64,000 nt of DNA from positions 248,001-312,000 of the forward strand of contig NZ_LWMI01000016.1 of NCBI RefSeq assembly GCF_001640365.1. The letters are read 5' to 3'. Source of the stretch: Candidatus Arsenophonus triatominarum (GTDB taxonomy: Bacteria > Pseudomonadota > Gammaproteobacteria > Enterobacterales > Enterobacteriaceae). Shown here piece by piece: positions 52,386-63,810 of the stretch (positions are counted from its first letter, which is position 1; the number at the start of each line of letters is the position of its first letter). The position numbers were made by a program, and so were the translations under genes. Below the pieces are notes generated by a model. That model did no database searches and was not told where the DNA came from. It worked only from the letters and a program-made list of their open reading frames with translations.

Positions 52386-53354
52386 TTAGTTGATTGCACC
52401 AATACGACTCAAACGCACTCCAGTTGGCCATTCACCCTCGTGCTTATCAAGGCTAAACCAGATAATAACTGCACGCCCAACTAAATTTTCTTCTGGTACA
52501 AAACCCCACATACGACTATCTGCACTATTATCCCGATTATCTCCCATCATAAAATAGTGCTTAGGAGGAACAATCCATTCATTGTCTGGTAAACCGGGCT
52601 GTTGATAACGTGACCGGGTATATACTTGTGGGATCACTAAGATTTCATGGCTAGTACCATCTAATTTTTCGATTCTTTCCGCTTGGCGTAATGCGTTACT
52701 TGGTACTGGTTCGCCCAATGGAATTTGATAACTTCCTTTCTGACTTTCGACCATAGAGTCAATATTAAAAAATAAAGCCCATTCACCCTCTTTTAATGAA
52801 GAATAGATAATTGGTAACGCTCGAACACAGTTTGAAATTGAACAATTCGGATATATACGTAACTCTTTTTGTTCAGGATCATAAACAATTTTATCACCAG
52901 GTAGACCAATAACACGTTTAACAAAATCTACACTAGGATCCTTAGGATATTTAAATACCGCAATATCACCATGTTTAGGTTTTCCTGTTTCCAATAATGT
53001 CGTTTGGGTAACAGGATCTTTTAATCCATAAGCAAACTTTTCTACTAGTATAAAATCACCGACCAATAAGGTAGGCATCATTGAACCTGACGGGATTTGA
53101 AATGGCTCATAAATAAACGAACGTATCACTAATACAATCGCTAATATCGGAAAAATAGATGAACAAGTATCAACCCATGATGATTTATGAATATTTTCAG
53201 CTAAATGCGTCTGCTCTACGCTTCCCTCAGTAACTTTTTGCTGCTGCGCCATTTTTTTCTTACGAGCAGGTGCTAATTTAAAACGATCAATACCCCAGAT
53301 AATCCCTGTAATCAAGGTCGCCAGCGTCAAGATCAAAGAAAAAGTGTTAGCCAT
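52386..53354 (-). CDS. lepB: Signal peptidase I
   Basis: 322 residues (E. coli 324). Two N-terminal membrane helices (about 4-22 and 65-78), catalytic Ser91 in I-P-S-G-S-M and Lys146 in [17 protein letters not shown] box. Numbers of both catalytic residues equal E. coli. Cleaves signal peptides at the outer face of the inner membrane. 199-base gap to rnc holds rnc control DNA. Confidence 0.97.
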   Translation of the reverse strand: MANTFSLILTLATLITGIIWGIDRFKLAPARKKKMAQQQKVTEGSVEQTHLAENIHKSSWVDTCSSIFPILAIVLVIRSFIYEPFQIPSGSMMPTLLVGDFILVEKFAYGLKDPVTQTTLLETGKPKHGDIAVFKYPKDPSVDFVKRVIGLPGDKIVYDPEQKELRIYPNCSISNCVRALPIIYSSLKEGEWALFFNIDSMVESQKGSYQIPLGEPVPSNALRQAERIEKLDGTSHEILVIPQVYTRSRYQQPGLPDNEWIVPPKHYFMMGDNRDNSADSRMWGFVPEENLVGRAVIIWFSLDKHEGEWPTGVRLSRIGAIN

Positions 53355-53372
53355 TATGACTCCTTACAACGG

Positions 53373-55175
53373 TTAGTTATCTTTACCTACGTGAAGAATA
53401 GCAAGGAACGCTTCCTGTGGTAGTTCAACATTACCAACCTGCTTCATTCGTTTCTTACCTTCTTTCTGTTTCTGTAGTAATTTTTTCTTACGGCTAACAT
53501 CACCACCATAACATTTAGCTAATACATTTTTACGTAATTGTTTCACCGTTGAACGCGCTATAATATGGGTACCAATTGCAGCCTGGATTGCAATATCAAA
53601 CTGTTGGCGCGGAATCAGATCTTTCATTTTATCTACCAGCTCACGACCACTATATGGTGCATTTGCACGATGAGTAATCAATGCTAAGGCATCCACTCTT
53701 TCGCCATTAATTAACACATCTACACGCACCATATCAGCCGCCTGGAAGCGGGCAAAGCCATAATCCAATGAAGCATATCCTCGTGAAGTAGATTTCAATC
53801 GATCAAAGAAATCTAACACCACCTCAGCCATAGGAATTTCATAGGTTAATGCGACCTGATTACCATGGTAAACCATATTAGTCTGAACACCGCGTTTTTC
53901 TACACAGAGCGTAATAACATTACCAAGATATTCCTTAGGCATTAGCATGTTACATCCTGCAATTGGTTCGCGTAATTCATTTATATTATTAAGTGCTGGT
54001 AATTTAGAGGGACTATCAACATAGATGACATCACCATTTGTTAACTCAACTTCATAAATAACTGTAGGCGCAGTTGTAATAAGATCCAAATCATATTCAC
54101 GTTCCAAACGCTCCTGGATAATCTCCATATGAAGTAGACCAAGGAAACCACACCGAAATCCAAAACCTAATGCAGTTGAACTCTCTGGTTCATAAAATAG
54201 CGAAGCATCATTCAAGCTTAATTTAGCTAAAGCGTCACGAAATGCTTCATAATCATCAGAGCTAACGGGGAATAAACCGGCATAAACCTGCGGTTTTACT
54301 TTTTTAAAACCAGGCAACGCCTGTATTGCAGAATGACGAGCACCAGTTAATGTATCGCCAACCGGCGCGCCGTGAATATCTTTTATGGCACAGACCAACC
54401 AACCGACTTCACCACAATTTAGTTGTTGACGATCAATTCGTTTGGGTGTGAAAATTCCTAAGCGATCAACATTATAAAGTTGGCCAGAGCTCATCACTTT
54501 AATTTTATCGCCTTTACAAAGCGTACCATTTTTAATCCGTACCAGCGAAACAACACCTAAATAATTATCAAACCACGAATCAATAATTAATGCCTGCAAA
54601 GGCGCTGTCGGATCACCTTCTGGTGGTGGGATCTCTTTAACCAGCCGTTCAATTACGTCTTGTACCCCTAATCCAGTTTTTGCCGAACATCGAACAGCAT
54701 CATGAGCATCGATGCCAACAATATCTTCAATTTCTTCAGCTACCCGATCAGGCTCTGCCGCAGGTAAATCGATTTTATTAAGTACAGGAACAACTTCTAA
54801 ATCCATTTCAATAGCGGTATAACAATTAGCAAGGGTTTGCGCTTCCACACCTTGCCCTGCATCAACAACCAGTAATGCACCTTCACAAGCAGCTAATGAA
54901 CGGGATACTTCATAAGAGAAGTCAACATGGCCAGGTGTATCAATAAAATTAAGCTGATAAGTTTCACCATCACTGGCTTTATAATTCAGGGTAACACTCT
55001 GCGCTTTTATTGTGATCCCTCGTTCCCGCTCCAAATCCATAGAATCTAATACCTGGGCTGCCATTTCACGATCAGAAAGGCCACCACAGATCTGGATAAT
55101 ACGATCCGACAGAGTTGATTTACCATGATCAATGTGAGCGATGATGGAAAAATTTCTTATATGTTTGATTTTCAA
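53373..55175 (-). CDS. lepA: Elongation factor 4 (LepA)
   Basis: 600 residues (E. coli 599). GTPase G1 [10 protein letters not shown]3 D-T-P-G-H, G4 N-K-I-D, and the LepA-specific C-terminal domain ending [10 protein letters not shown]. Acts in translation initiation and ribosome assembly under stress. Operon with lepB as in E. coli. Confidence 0.97.
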   Translation of the reverse strand: MKIKHIRNFSIIAHIDHGKSTLSDRIIQICGGLSDREMAAQVLDSMDLERERGITIKAQSVTLNYKASDGETYQLNFIDTPGHVDFSYEVSRSLAACEGALLVVDAGQGVEAQTLANCYTAIEMDLEVVPVLNKIDLPAAEPDRVAEEIEDIVGIDAHDAVRCSAKTGLGVQDVIERLVKEIPPPEGDPTAPLQALIIDSWFDNYLGVVSLVRIKNGTLCKGDKIKVMSSGQLYNVDRLGIFTPKRIDRQQLNCGEVGWLVCAIKDIHGAPVGDTLTGARHSAIQALPGFKKVKPQVYAGLFPVSSDDYEAFRDALAKLSLNDASLFYEPESSTALGFGFRCGFLGLLHMEIIQERLEREYDLDLITTAPTVIYEVELTNGDVIYVDSPSKLPALNNINELREPIAGCNMLMPKEYLGNVITLCVEKRGVQTNMVYHGNQVALTYEIPMAEVVLDFFDRLKSTSRGYASLDYGFARFQAADMVRVDVLINGERVDALALITHRANAPYSGRELVDKMKDLIPRQQFDIAIQAAIGTHIIARSTVKQLRKNVLAKCYGGDVSRKKKLLQKQKEGKKRMKQVGNVELPQEAFLAILHVGKDN

Positions 55176-55305
55176 GGTTATATCTTCTTCTAAATGGCCT
55201 TATAAAATCAGTTTTAGCGATAGCTTAGCCCTACAAAGCTAAAACTAATAAAAGCTGTTATAACAATCTTGGGAATGCATTTTACATATAAGCGACAAAC
55301 AACTC

Positions 55306-55497
55306 CACGAGTTTCGCACCAATAAAAAAACGCTCTATTTTTAAGTTTAATTCAGCATAATATATAAATAGACAAAATCTTATAAATTAAAAGCAACTTA
55401 TTGTAATTTAAACAAATTTATACGTTTTAGTAACTTGCAAATTAACCATTGCTTTTAAGCCATTTCTGGAATTTTATATGCCTGTGCGAAACTCATG
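55306..55497 (+). mobile_element. MITE-like repeat, copy f
   Basis: 192 bp, right end changed to CTCATG. Flanks (AACTC, TGATA) do not match, so no duplication is visible. It lies upstream of lepA, between it and rseC. Confidence 0.9.
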
Positions 55498-55597
55498 TGA
55501 TAATGAAAAAGTCGTTTTTATAAATAAGGCGGTTATAGGCATAGATTAGTGACGATATGTAATTACTAATGATAGACATTTAGGCTTACTATGTCAT

Positions 55598-56056
55598 TCA
55601 TACTTGCTGTTTTAATTCATCAGGCGGTAAACCTATTTGTAAAATGATCGGTTGATATAGCGTCTCTTTTTCCCAATAGTGCGCAATTTTTTTTGCCAGA
55701 AAAAAGCCAACACTGCCACCAATAACTGCACCTAAAAAAATAATAAATTGATTAAAAAAAAGAAATTGCATAACCCCACTGCCGATAAAAAGGCCAAGTA
55801 ATGGGGTAAGGTAAACAAGCATTGCTGAACGTAATAAACTGGCTTCAGGGATCCCGACTTCAATTTTCTGACCAACTATCAGAGGCTGACTGATCTCAAG
55901 TTCTAATTGATACTCAGTTTTCGGTCCTATTTTATTGAGAATATAAGATCCGCAAGTTGAGCGAGCAGCACAACTGCCACAACCGGAATTAGAACCATAT
56001 CGTAAAACAGCTCGACCATTATGCCAATACACAACCGTTGCCCACTCTTTAACCAT
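55598..56056 (-). CDS. rseC: Sigma-E regulator RseC
   Basis: 152 residues from ATG 56056 (M-V-K-E-W-A-T-V-V; E. coli 159). N-terminal Cys cluster C-G-S-C-x5-C-G-S and two membrane helices (about 70-118). In E. coli it has a mild positive effect on sigma-E and links to SoxR reduction. Overlaps the rseB stop by 8 bases. Confidence 0.93.
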   Translation of the reverse strand: MVKEWATVVYWHNGRAVLRYGSNSGCGSCAARSTCGSYILNKIGPKTEYQLELEISQPLIVGQKIEVGIPEASLLRSAMLVYLTPLLGLFIGSGVMQFLFFNQFIIFLGAVIGGSVGFFLAKKIAHYWEKETLYQPIILQIGLPPDELKQQV

Positions 56057-57014
56057 TACTTGCCTCTTTAAAACTAACATTAGCTGCAATCTGGCTAGCA
56101 GTTAACAATGGTAACTGGCCAATAACCGTCACTTCGTATTGTCCCTTTATTACCGTATAAATAGTTAAACCACCTTTACGAAATGGTTTTTCACTAAGTT
56201 GACGCTCACCTGCTTTAGTAACATTAATAGAAAAACTAAATAACCCATCACTAAATAACATGGCTTCTAAAGATTCATTAGCAGCAATCTCTTTACAACT
56301 ACGAGAAATTTCTTCAAATCCCAACGGCAGTTGGTTTATTTGCCAGTTAAATCGCTTAGTGATCGATTTGGGAATAAGTAATAAGGGAGGCATATTCAAC
56401 GATGCGATCACATGCATTGATTTCAGCAACGCTTGACTATTAAAAGCCACAGAGACAACTCTAAATTGCTCTAATATTTCATTCTTACTATCTAAAAGAT
56501 CAATGCACAATGGTAACTTGCTTTTTTCATCAATTAATAAGATATAGCTAAAACGTGAATTATCTTTCGGTATAACACGAATAACCTGACAGCTTATATC
56601 ACCAATATGCGTTCTGCCTAGCTTAATGAAATTGTAATAGGATTGCAGTTTAGTAAAATTAGCAAAAACTACCGACGGCAAATAATCAACGATATAAGCG
56701 CCCTCTAAGCTAAAAGAATCAAATCCTGGCTCAAAGTAGCTAATTTGATTACCTTTCTGAATAATTTCACGACGAGAATTATCCATCTGCATCATTTGAG
56801 CAATTGGTTTATTGTCAATAATGACATGACGATATCTGATCGGCGTTATACCTTGTGGATTGACAATAATAAATGATAATTCGTAAGGTAAAGACTTTAC
56901 TGCATTACCCATATCAGTTAATAAAGTTTCAGCCGATAATTCTTTCGCATAGGAATGTAAAGGCAACAATAAACCGCCCAGCAAAAAAAAGAGGGCGGAT
57001 AACCAATGCTTCAT
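56049..57014 (-). CDS. rseB: Periplasmic sigma-E regulator RseB
   Basis: 321 residues (E. coli 318). Signal peptide L-F-F-L-L-G-G-L-L-L-P-L-H-S-Y-A, then a lipoprotein-like fold domain and the C-terminal domain with L-P-x-G-F. It binds RseA and shields it from DegS; LPS releases it. Starts 5 bases after rseA. Confidence 0.94.
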   Translation of the reverse strand: MKHWLSALFFLLGGLLLPLHSYAKELSAETLLTDMGNAVKSLPYELSFIIVNPQGITPIRYRHVIIDNKPIAQMMQMDNSRREIIQKGNQISYFEPGFDSFSLEGAYIVDYLPSVVFANFTKLQSYYNFIKLGRTHIGDISCQVIRVIPKDNSRFSYILLIDEKSKLPLCIDLLDSKNEILEQFRVVSVAFNSQALLKSMHVIASLNMPPLLLIPKSITKRFNWQINQLPLGFEEISRSCKEIAANESLEAMLFSDGLFSFSINVTKAGERQLSEKPFRKGGLTIYTVIKGQYEVTVIGQLPLLTASQIAANVSFKEASNG

Positions 57015-57019
57015 TACTA

Positions 57020-57646
57020 CTATTCTGCTCCTGAGTAAGATTTTTCTGCTACTGGTGAAGATGATGTTACACTTTGATTCAGCGTTAAACGACGCTCAAG
57101 CTCATATTGTTGTAACATCAGACCAAGTCGGCGATTACGTTGTTCTAGCTGCTCGGTTTGTGGATGAGCAACCAATTGATCATTAAATACATTTAAACTC
57201 ACAGGCGACGCAGCACTCATGATAGGTACCGTATTAAATATGGGTGAGTCAGATTTGACATCAGCTTCTATGCTAGACGTATTATAATTCTGAACACCAG
57301 CAATAACAGCTACGGCAACGCTCGCTGCGACACCAACTTGCGTCATCTGGTTAGCCCAAGGGCGAAGCTTACGCCAAAAAGGCATTAAACACCAGCTAGC
57401 AGGCGCAGGTTGTGACTCCGGTATTGCATTAAGCGCAATTTGGATAGGCTCACTTGCCAGCGCCTGCTCTACTTTGTCGTTAATATCAAGATGGATAACT
57501 TCGTTGATATCGCCTCTCAAACTGTCGCGGATAAGATGGTAGCTCTCCCATCGTTTCTGTAACGAAACATCTTGTAAAATGGTATGGATCAATTCTGAAT
57601 CAAAGATCTCTCCATCCATTAAAGCGGAAAGTCTCTCTCTATGCAT
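57020..57646 (-). CDS. rseA: Anti-sigma-E factor RseA
   Basis: 208 residues (E. coli 216). Cytoplasmic N-terminus L-S-A-L-M-D-G-E and W-E-S-Y-H-L-I-R-D-S-L-R-G-D bind sigma-E; membrane helix about 101-118; periplasmic part keeps the DegS cut site S-P-V|S-L (V149-S150). The regulated proteolysis circuit appears intact. Confidence 0.94.
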   Translation of the reverse strand: MHRERLSALMDGEIFDSELIHTILQDVSLQKRWESYHLIRDSLRGDINEVIHLDINDKVEQALASEPIQIALNAIPESQPAPASWCLMPFWRKLRPWANQMTQVGVAASVAVAVIAGVQNYNTSSIEADVKSDSPIFNTVPIMSAASPVSLNVFNDQLVAHPQTEQLEQRNRRLGLMLQQYELERRLTLNQSVTSSSPVAEKSYSGAE

Positions 57647-57680
57647 GCCAAAGTACCCTTCAGTAAAATGTGAACCACAT

Positions 57681-58256
57681 TTAATTTCGTATTAGCGGTT
57701 GCAGTTTATTATCAATAGCTTCTCTTGCTCGAAAAATGCGCGAACGAACTGTACCAACAGGACAATCCATAATAAGCGCTATCTCCTCATAACTTAGTCC
57801 ATCTAACTCCCTAAGCGTAATTGCCAAACGTAAATCTTCAGGAAGTGATTCTATAGTCCGGAAGACTACTTTTCTCAATTCTTCTGACAACATTAAATTC
57901 TCAGGGTTCGAAATTTCTTTTAATGCATTAGAAGCCTCAAAATTCTCTGCATTAACTACATCCAAATCACTCGATGGCGGTCGACGTCCTTGGGATATAA
58001 GATAATTTTTTGCTGTATTTACTGAGATCCGGTAAAGCCAAGTATAAAATGCGCTTTCACCACGAAATGAACTGATAGCGCGATAAGCTTTAATAAATGC
58101 CTCTTGAGCTACATCCGGTACATCTCCCTGCGGCACATAACGAGAAACAAGGCTCACAACTTTATTCTGGTATCTAATAACCAGTAAATTAAAAGCTTTT
58201 TTATCCCCTTTTTGTACCCGTTCAACCAGCACCTGGTCTGTTAACTGCTCGCTCAT
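57681..58256 (-). CDS. rpoE: RNA polymerase sigma-E factor
   Basis: 191 residues, equal to E. coli. Region 2 with Y-R-A-I-S-S-F-R-G-E-S-A-F-Y-T-W-L-Y-R-I and region 4 with G-L-S-Y-E-E-I-A-L-I-M-D-C-P-V-G-T-V-R-S-R-I. Directs the envelope stress response. First gene of rpoE-rseABC, with a sigma-E promoter upstream. Confidence 0.97.
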   Translation of the reverse strand: MSEQLTDQVLVERVQKGDKKAFNLLVIRYQNKVVSLVSRYVPQGDVPDVAQEAFIKAYRAISSFRGESAFYTWLYRISVNTAKNYLISQGRRPPSSDLDVVNAENFEASNALKEISNPENLMLSEELRKVVFRTIESLPEDLRLAITLRELDGLSYEEIALIMDCPVGTVRSRIFRAREAIDNKLQPLIRN

Positions 58257-58340
58257 TCGAGGTCATTTCTCCCGAAAATAAGCCTCATTTTTTCCTTATT
58301 TGAACCCGCCATGTTTTCTCTCATTTGTAAGCAAGCATTT

Positions 58341-58369
58341 TTTTGAGTGACAAAAACTAGCAAAGTTCC
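58341..58369 (-). promoter_or_regulatory. rpoE: Sigma-E promoter of rpoE (autoregulation)
   Basis: Minus strand GGAACTT (58369-58363), 16-base spacer, TCAAAA (58346-58341). This matches the sigma-E consensus and the known autoregulated promoter of E. coli rpoE. It lies about 85 bases before the rpoE start. Confidence 0.82.
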
Positions 58370-58507
58370 AGTCAATTTAAATTATTTATATTTAATCTAA
58401 GCTAAACCATAAGAAAAGTTCTTTCAAGGTCATCGTATTTACTCTAAATAAAAGAATAGGCTAACATGGTAATTTACTCTATTCCAAAACCTTAGTAATA
58501 AAATATT

Positions 58508-59877
<1,370 letters not shown>

Positions 59878-59920
59878 TCAATGTCATAATTTAACCTGAG
59901 TTCAGAATAAGCATTATCAA

Positions 59921-60668
59921 TTATGCTTGAAGATATGTTCCTGCCATCGGTATCTTTGGTTTAGATGGAATTAAACAATATGCAACCCGCCCGGCTAATA
60001 AATTCACTACAAAGTTAGCAGGAGAGTAGTGCCGCGTATGCTCTATCTGACAAAGATTTTTTAACTCATCAAATACCGTTTCAATGACAGAACGATGACG
60101 CAAGATGGCTTTGTCGAAACAAGTCTGTTCAACAGGCTTCATTTTCTTCTTGATATTCGTTATAAGGTTAATTCCCATTGTTTTCAGTTGCTGTTTCAGT
60201 GAAGCCGATAAATACCCTTTATCCGCATACAAACAACCAGAAAGATCTTTTATCAGCTCAGGTAATGGTTTCCGATCATCTGTGTTTCCTGGTGTAAGTC
60301 GAAAACTGAGTATTTCCCTCAAAAGATTGATAATTACATGAAGTTTGAAACCAAAGAACCAACCTGTTGAGGTTTTTCCTCGTTCAGCTATCCCATCGAA
60401 GACTTTATGCCGGCGGATCCGTAAGTTATCACACAGCTATCGGAGTAGAATCGGCAACCGACAGACCCGTGCACTTTCCCTTAATTGACTCAAACAGTAC
60501 CGTTAAAGCTAAGGCACTGCGCGGAAATAACTCTACGCAGCGTGAATATGATGGCAAGTTAGGAAATTCCTTCCTGAGATATAAACGGACATAATAGAGA
60601 TAAAATACCTTGAATTGGCTGAATCGGAGTTGATGAAACAAAACAACCAGTGTCATCATTTCAGCCAA
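59921..60668 (-). pseudogene. IS982-family transposase, 3' part
   Basis: Frames 60668-60429 and 60322-59921 belong to one transposase, joined by a stretch reading N-L-R-I-R-R-H-K-V-F-D-G-I-A and G-W-F-F-G-F-K-L-H. The first about 40 codons lie beyond the IS256 copy. Non-functional as it stands. Confidence 0.85.
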
Positions 60669-60689
60669 TGAAAGCTGAGTAGACCGTCT

Positions 60690-61973
60690 AGGTAGTGTTC
60701 AAAAATCTGTGTCATATCTTAAACTCAAAAAAAGAGGTATGACAATATGAGAAATCAATCATTTAATTTTGATGAAGCGTTGAAGCAATTACAATCAGGT
60801 AAAAATTTACTCGGTACGGATGGAATACTCACACCACTCATAAAACAGCTGACCGAAGCTGCCCTGCAGGCAGAAATAGAACACTACCTATCGACAACGT
60901 CAATCGATACGCGTATGGCTATACTCGAAAAACGGTTAAATCGACATCAGGTTAATTTGAACTGAAAACGCCCAGAGACAGGTCAGGTGCTTTTGAGCCT
61001 CCGCTCATTAAGAAAAATCAGACAAAATTATCAGAGGATATTGATAACAAAATCCTATCGTTATTTGCATTAGGCATGAGTTATCGTGATATTCAAAAAC
61101 ATGTTGCAGAATTATATGGACTGGAAATATCAGATGGAGCTATTACGCATATTACTGATAAATTACTCCCTGAATTAAAAGCCTGGCAACAACACCCTCT
61201 GGAGGCGCTCTATCCTTTTGTCTGGCTCGATGCCATTCATTACAAGATAAAACATGATGGTCACTATATCAATAAGGCAATCTACACAGTACTTGGACTA
61301 ACCACCGATGGGCATAAGGAATTGTTAGGACTCTATATGTCTGAAACAGAAGGAGCACATCATTGGCTGAGCGTTCTGACTGACTTACATAACCGTGGTA
61401 TACAAGATATTTTAATCGCTTGTATTGACGGATTAAAAGGGTTTCCAGAAGCGATAGCCAGTATTTTCCCGCAGACAGAAGTTCAGCTATGCGTAGTTCA
61501 TCAAATTCGCAATAGCTTACGTTATATTGCCAGTAAAGACCAAAAAGCCTTTATGGCTAAGCCGGTTTATCGTGCAGATACTAAAGCGGCTGCTGAGCTT
61601 GCCCTTGATGAACTGGAAACGAAATGGGGTGAAAAATATCCGATAGTGCTAGAATCCTGGCGAAGTAAATGGGAGTTGCTCAGTGCTTATTTTCGATACC
61701 CTAAAGCCATTAGAAAACCCATTTATACGACCAATGCAGTAGAGGCGGTTCATCGGCAGTTTAGAACATTAACTAAAACCAAAGGGGCTTTTCCTAATGA
61801 AAACAGCTTATTAAAATTACTCTATATTGGCATCAATCAGGTATCCAACAAATGGACTATGCCGATTAGTAACTGGGCGTTAACCATTGCTCAATTGTCC
61901 ATCTATTTTAAAGGGCGCCTAGATGGTATAATCAAAATATAAAATCCCCTGACACAGAATTATGAACACCCTC
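60690..61973 (+). mobile_element. IS256-family element inside IS982
   Basis: 1284 bp. End sequences GTGTTCAAAAATCTGTGTCA and GTGTTCATAATTCTGTGTCA (inverted) and an 8-base duplication ACCGTCTA (60682-60689, 61974-61981), as expected for IS256. Confidence 0.92.
60747..61942 (+). pseudogene. IS256-family transposase, frameshift plus nonsense
   Basis: N-terminal frame (60747-60965) is good to A-E-I-E-H-Y-L; then near 60897 the frame slips and the true continuation reads Y-G-Y-T-R-K-T-V-K-S-T-S-G, a TAA, then F-E-L-K-T-P-R-D-R-S-G. The rest (open from 61076, M-S-Y-R-D-I-Q-K-H) has W-L-D-A-I-H-Y-K (first Asp), C-I-D-G-L-K-G-F (second) and T-N-A-V-E-A-V-H-R (Glu). Two lesions make it inactive. Confidence 0.9.
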
Positions 61974-62200
61974 ACCGTCTACGACGCTTACTACCGTTAT
62001 TCAGCAAAATTTCATACATTTTTGGCTCGAAGTCTTTACAAAAATCATCCATCAGGCAATAAAGTTCAGTAAGATTTTCCATCATTGTTTAACAATGCTC
62101 TACTCTTTAACCAGATTGTTAGAGTATTTTAACGAAATATGCGCATTCAACTATTTGAATAGCAAGACTTTCACTTTATTTCTTATCCCGAACTCAGGTT

Positions 62201-62593
62201 AAATTAACTAAACCTATGCCAGCAATAACATCATGTTCATTACCTGAATATTGATAATGGACCATCTCTATTTTTTTACTACGTGTTTTGGCAATCAATG
62301 TATCATCGGCAATTAGTACGCAAGGGCTTTTTATTGTCTATAGAAGGTTGAACTAATTGCCATAAGTCTTTAGGTCGAAAACATCTACTTTTTAGCCATC
62401 GACTAATAGTGTCATGAGACAAAGGCGATAGGCTTGCTTCTGATAACGCCAAACCAGAGTATCTTACACTGCTTATTTGTAAGAATGTTTTATAGATATT
62501 TTTAATGCATGGATAACCGGACAAAATACGAACACCCTAATTTTTTCTTGTTTTGAACTTTATACTTCTTTTTTGGAGATTGCGAAACTCGTG
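62201..62593 (-). mobile_element. IS4/IS701-like DDE element remnant, second copy
   Basis: About 95 percent like 35950-37237 without the IS630 insertion, so it shows the uninterrupted start: M-S-G-Y-P-C-I-K-N-I-Y-K-T-F-L-Q-I-S-S-V at 62524 and the end CACGAGTTTCGCA at 62593. A one-base insertion near 62335 breaks the frame. IS982 cut its other side. Confidence 0.78.
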
Positions 62594-62614
62594 AACTAGA
62601 GAGGGGAATATAAT

Positions 62615-62760
62615 TAACCCTCTTTTATATATGGCGGACAAAATGCTACCGAATTGCCATTAATTATTAATAATTATTTATATCATCACTCAAACATTCA
62701 ACAAAACATTTTAATAGATGAACAATTTGGGCGTTCTGTTTATAATCCATTAAAATAGTT
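62615..62760 (+). pseudogene. 3' piece of an unidentified gene ended by the IS5-like element
   Basis: One frame reads G-G-Q-N-A-T-E-L-P-L-I-I-N-N-Y-L then I-D-E-Q-F-G-R-S-V-Y-N-P-L and reaches a stop formed at the IS boundary. It looks like real protein sequence, but I cannot name it. No start is visible to the left, where the IS4/IS701-like end lies. Confidence 0.35.
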
Positions 62761-63788
62761 GCTGAATAGAGACTTGCATTTTTTGTCACGCTATAGACAA
62801 TAAAAAGAGGTTTAACTTAGAAAATAACGGTTTGAAATGATCAACAAAGAGCGGTTGTTACGAGATAATCGTTTATGTAAAGCAATCATTGGATTATCAG
62901 TCGAAGAATTGAAAAATTTAGCCGCTGAATTTTCAGCTTGTTATTTGATTTATCGGAAAAAGAATCGAAAAGATCACGAGCGGCAGATGGGTGCAGGGCA
63001 GAAAGGATTTATCCCAACCCCATTAGATAAACTGCTTTTTATTTTATTGTATTTAAAATGTTATCCGACCTATGATTTGCAAGGACTTCTTTTTGGTTTA
63101 GATAGAACACGGGTATGTCGCTGGGTAAAAATATTATTGCCGGTTTTAGAGATGACCTTGGGGCGAGAATGTGTTTTGCCCGCTCGTCAAATTCGCTCTG
63201 CTGAGGAATTTTTTCGCGCCTTTCCTGGAGTTAAAGACGTCTTTATTGATGGGACAGAGCGACCTGTCCAAAAGCCTAAGAATCTGCGTCGGCGAAAAAA
63301 AATGTATTCGGGAAAGAAAAAACAGACCACTCGAAAAGGGCTTATTATGACTGACGAAACGAGGAAAATTGGATTTATCCCCATGATCAAAAATGGGCGC
63401 CGTCACGATAAACGCTTACTCGATAAAGTCGATATAATTCGCCATATTCCCCCTGAGGTAACCATCTGGGCCGATACCGGTTTTCAAGGTATAGATAAAC
63501 AGCATCCTAATACACAAATCCCAAAAAAAGGAACTCGAAAAAGACCTTTATCGCCTGAACAAAAACAAGAAAATAAAATAATCTCGGGCATCCGTATTAC
63601 GGTTGAACACGCCATCGCGGGTATCAAGCGCCTCGGTTGTATGACCCAAATTTTACGGAATCGTAGACCCTTTATTGATGATACCTTTTTACTCCTTAGT
63701 GCCGGTCTTTGGAATTTCCATCTCAGAACAGCCTAAAATTTACTTCAATCACCGAAATACCCTTATTTCACTATTAAGCAACATGCTT
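62752..63788 (+). mobile_element. IS5-like element, copy B
   Basis: 1037 bp, ATT duplication at 62749-62751 and 63789-63791. Two bases longer than copy A near its 3' end. It lies 22 bases before srmB. Confidence 0.87.
62837..63736 (+). CDS. IS5-like transposase (DDE), copy B
   Basis: 299 residues, intact; see copy A for motifs. It reads toward srmB and no terminator is seen after it, so it may add read-through transcription to srmB. Confidence 0.93.
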   Translation: MINKERLLRDNRLCKAIIGLSVEELKNLAAEFSACYLIYRKKNRKDHERQMGAGQKGFIPTPLDKLLFILLYLKCYPTYDLQGLLFGLDRTRVCRWVKILLPVLEMTLGRECVLPARQIRSAEEFFRAFPGVKDVFIDGTERPVQKPKNLRRRKKMYSGKKKQTTRKGLIMTDETRKIGFIPMIKNGRRHDKRLLDKVDIIRHIPPEVTIWADTGFQGIDKQHPNTQIPKKGTRKRPLSPEQKQENKIISGIRITVEHAIAGIKRLGCMTQILRNRRPFIDDTFLLLSAGLWNFHLRTA

Positions 63789-63810
63789 ATTGCCTAACCA
63801 GAGGTATACA

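Larger units (their letters stand above)
59893..62200 (-). mobile_element. IS982-family element split by IS256
   Basis: Outer ends AACCTGAGTTC (59893) and GAACTCAGGTT (62200) are inverted repeats. Transposase reads from M-M-E-N-L-T-E-L-Y-C-L-M-D-D-F (about 62090) to S-K-R-R-R-R at the IS256 site, then Q-L-S-L-A-E-M-M-T-L-V (60668), with D-S-T-P-I-A-V-C, D-K-G-Y-L-S-A-S-L, and V-I-E-T-V-F-D-E-L-K to G-T-Y-L-Q-A-stop at 59921. The C-terminal part is open from 60322; at least one frame change lies near 60330-60440. Confidence 0.88.

Noticed and set aside
62752-62763. Shared bases CCATTAAAATAG before both IS5-like copies, first taken as co-mobilised flanking DNA
   Set aside because: Most of the shared bases are the element end plus the ATT target; only CC is left over, which is chance level.
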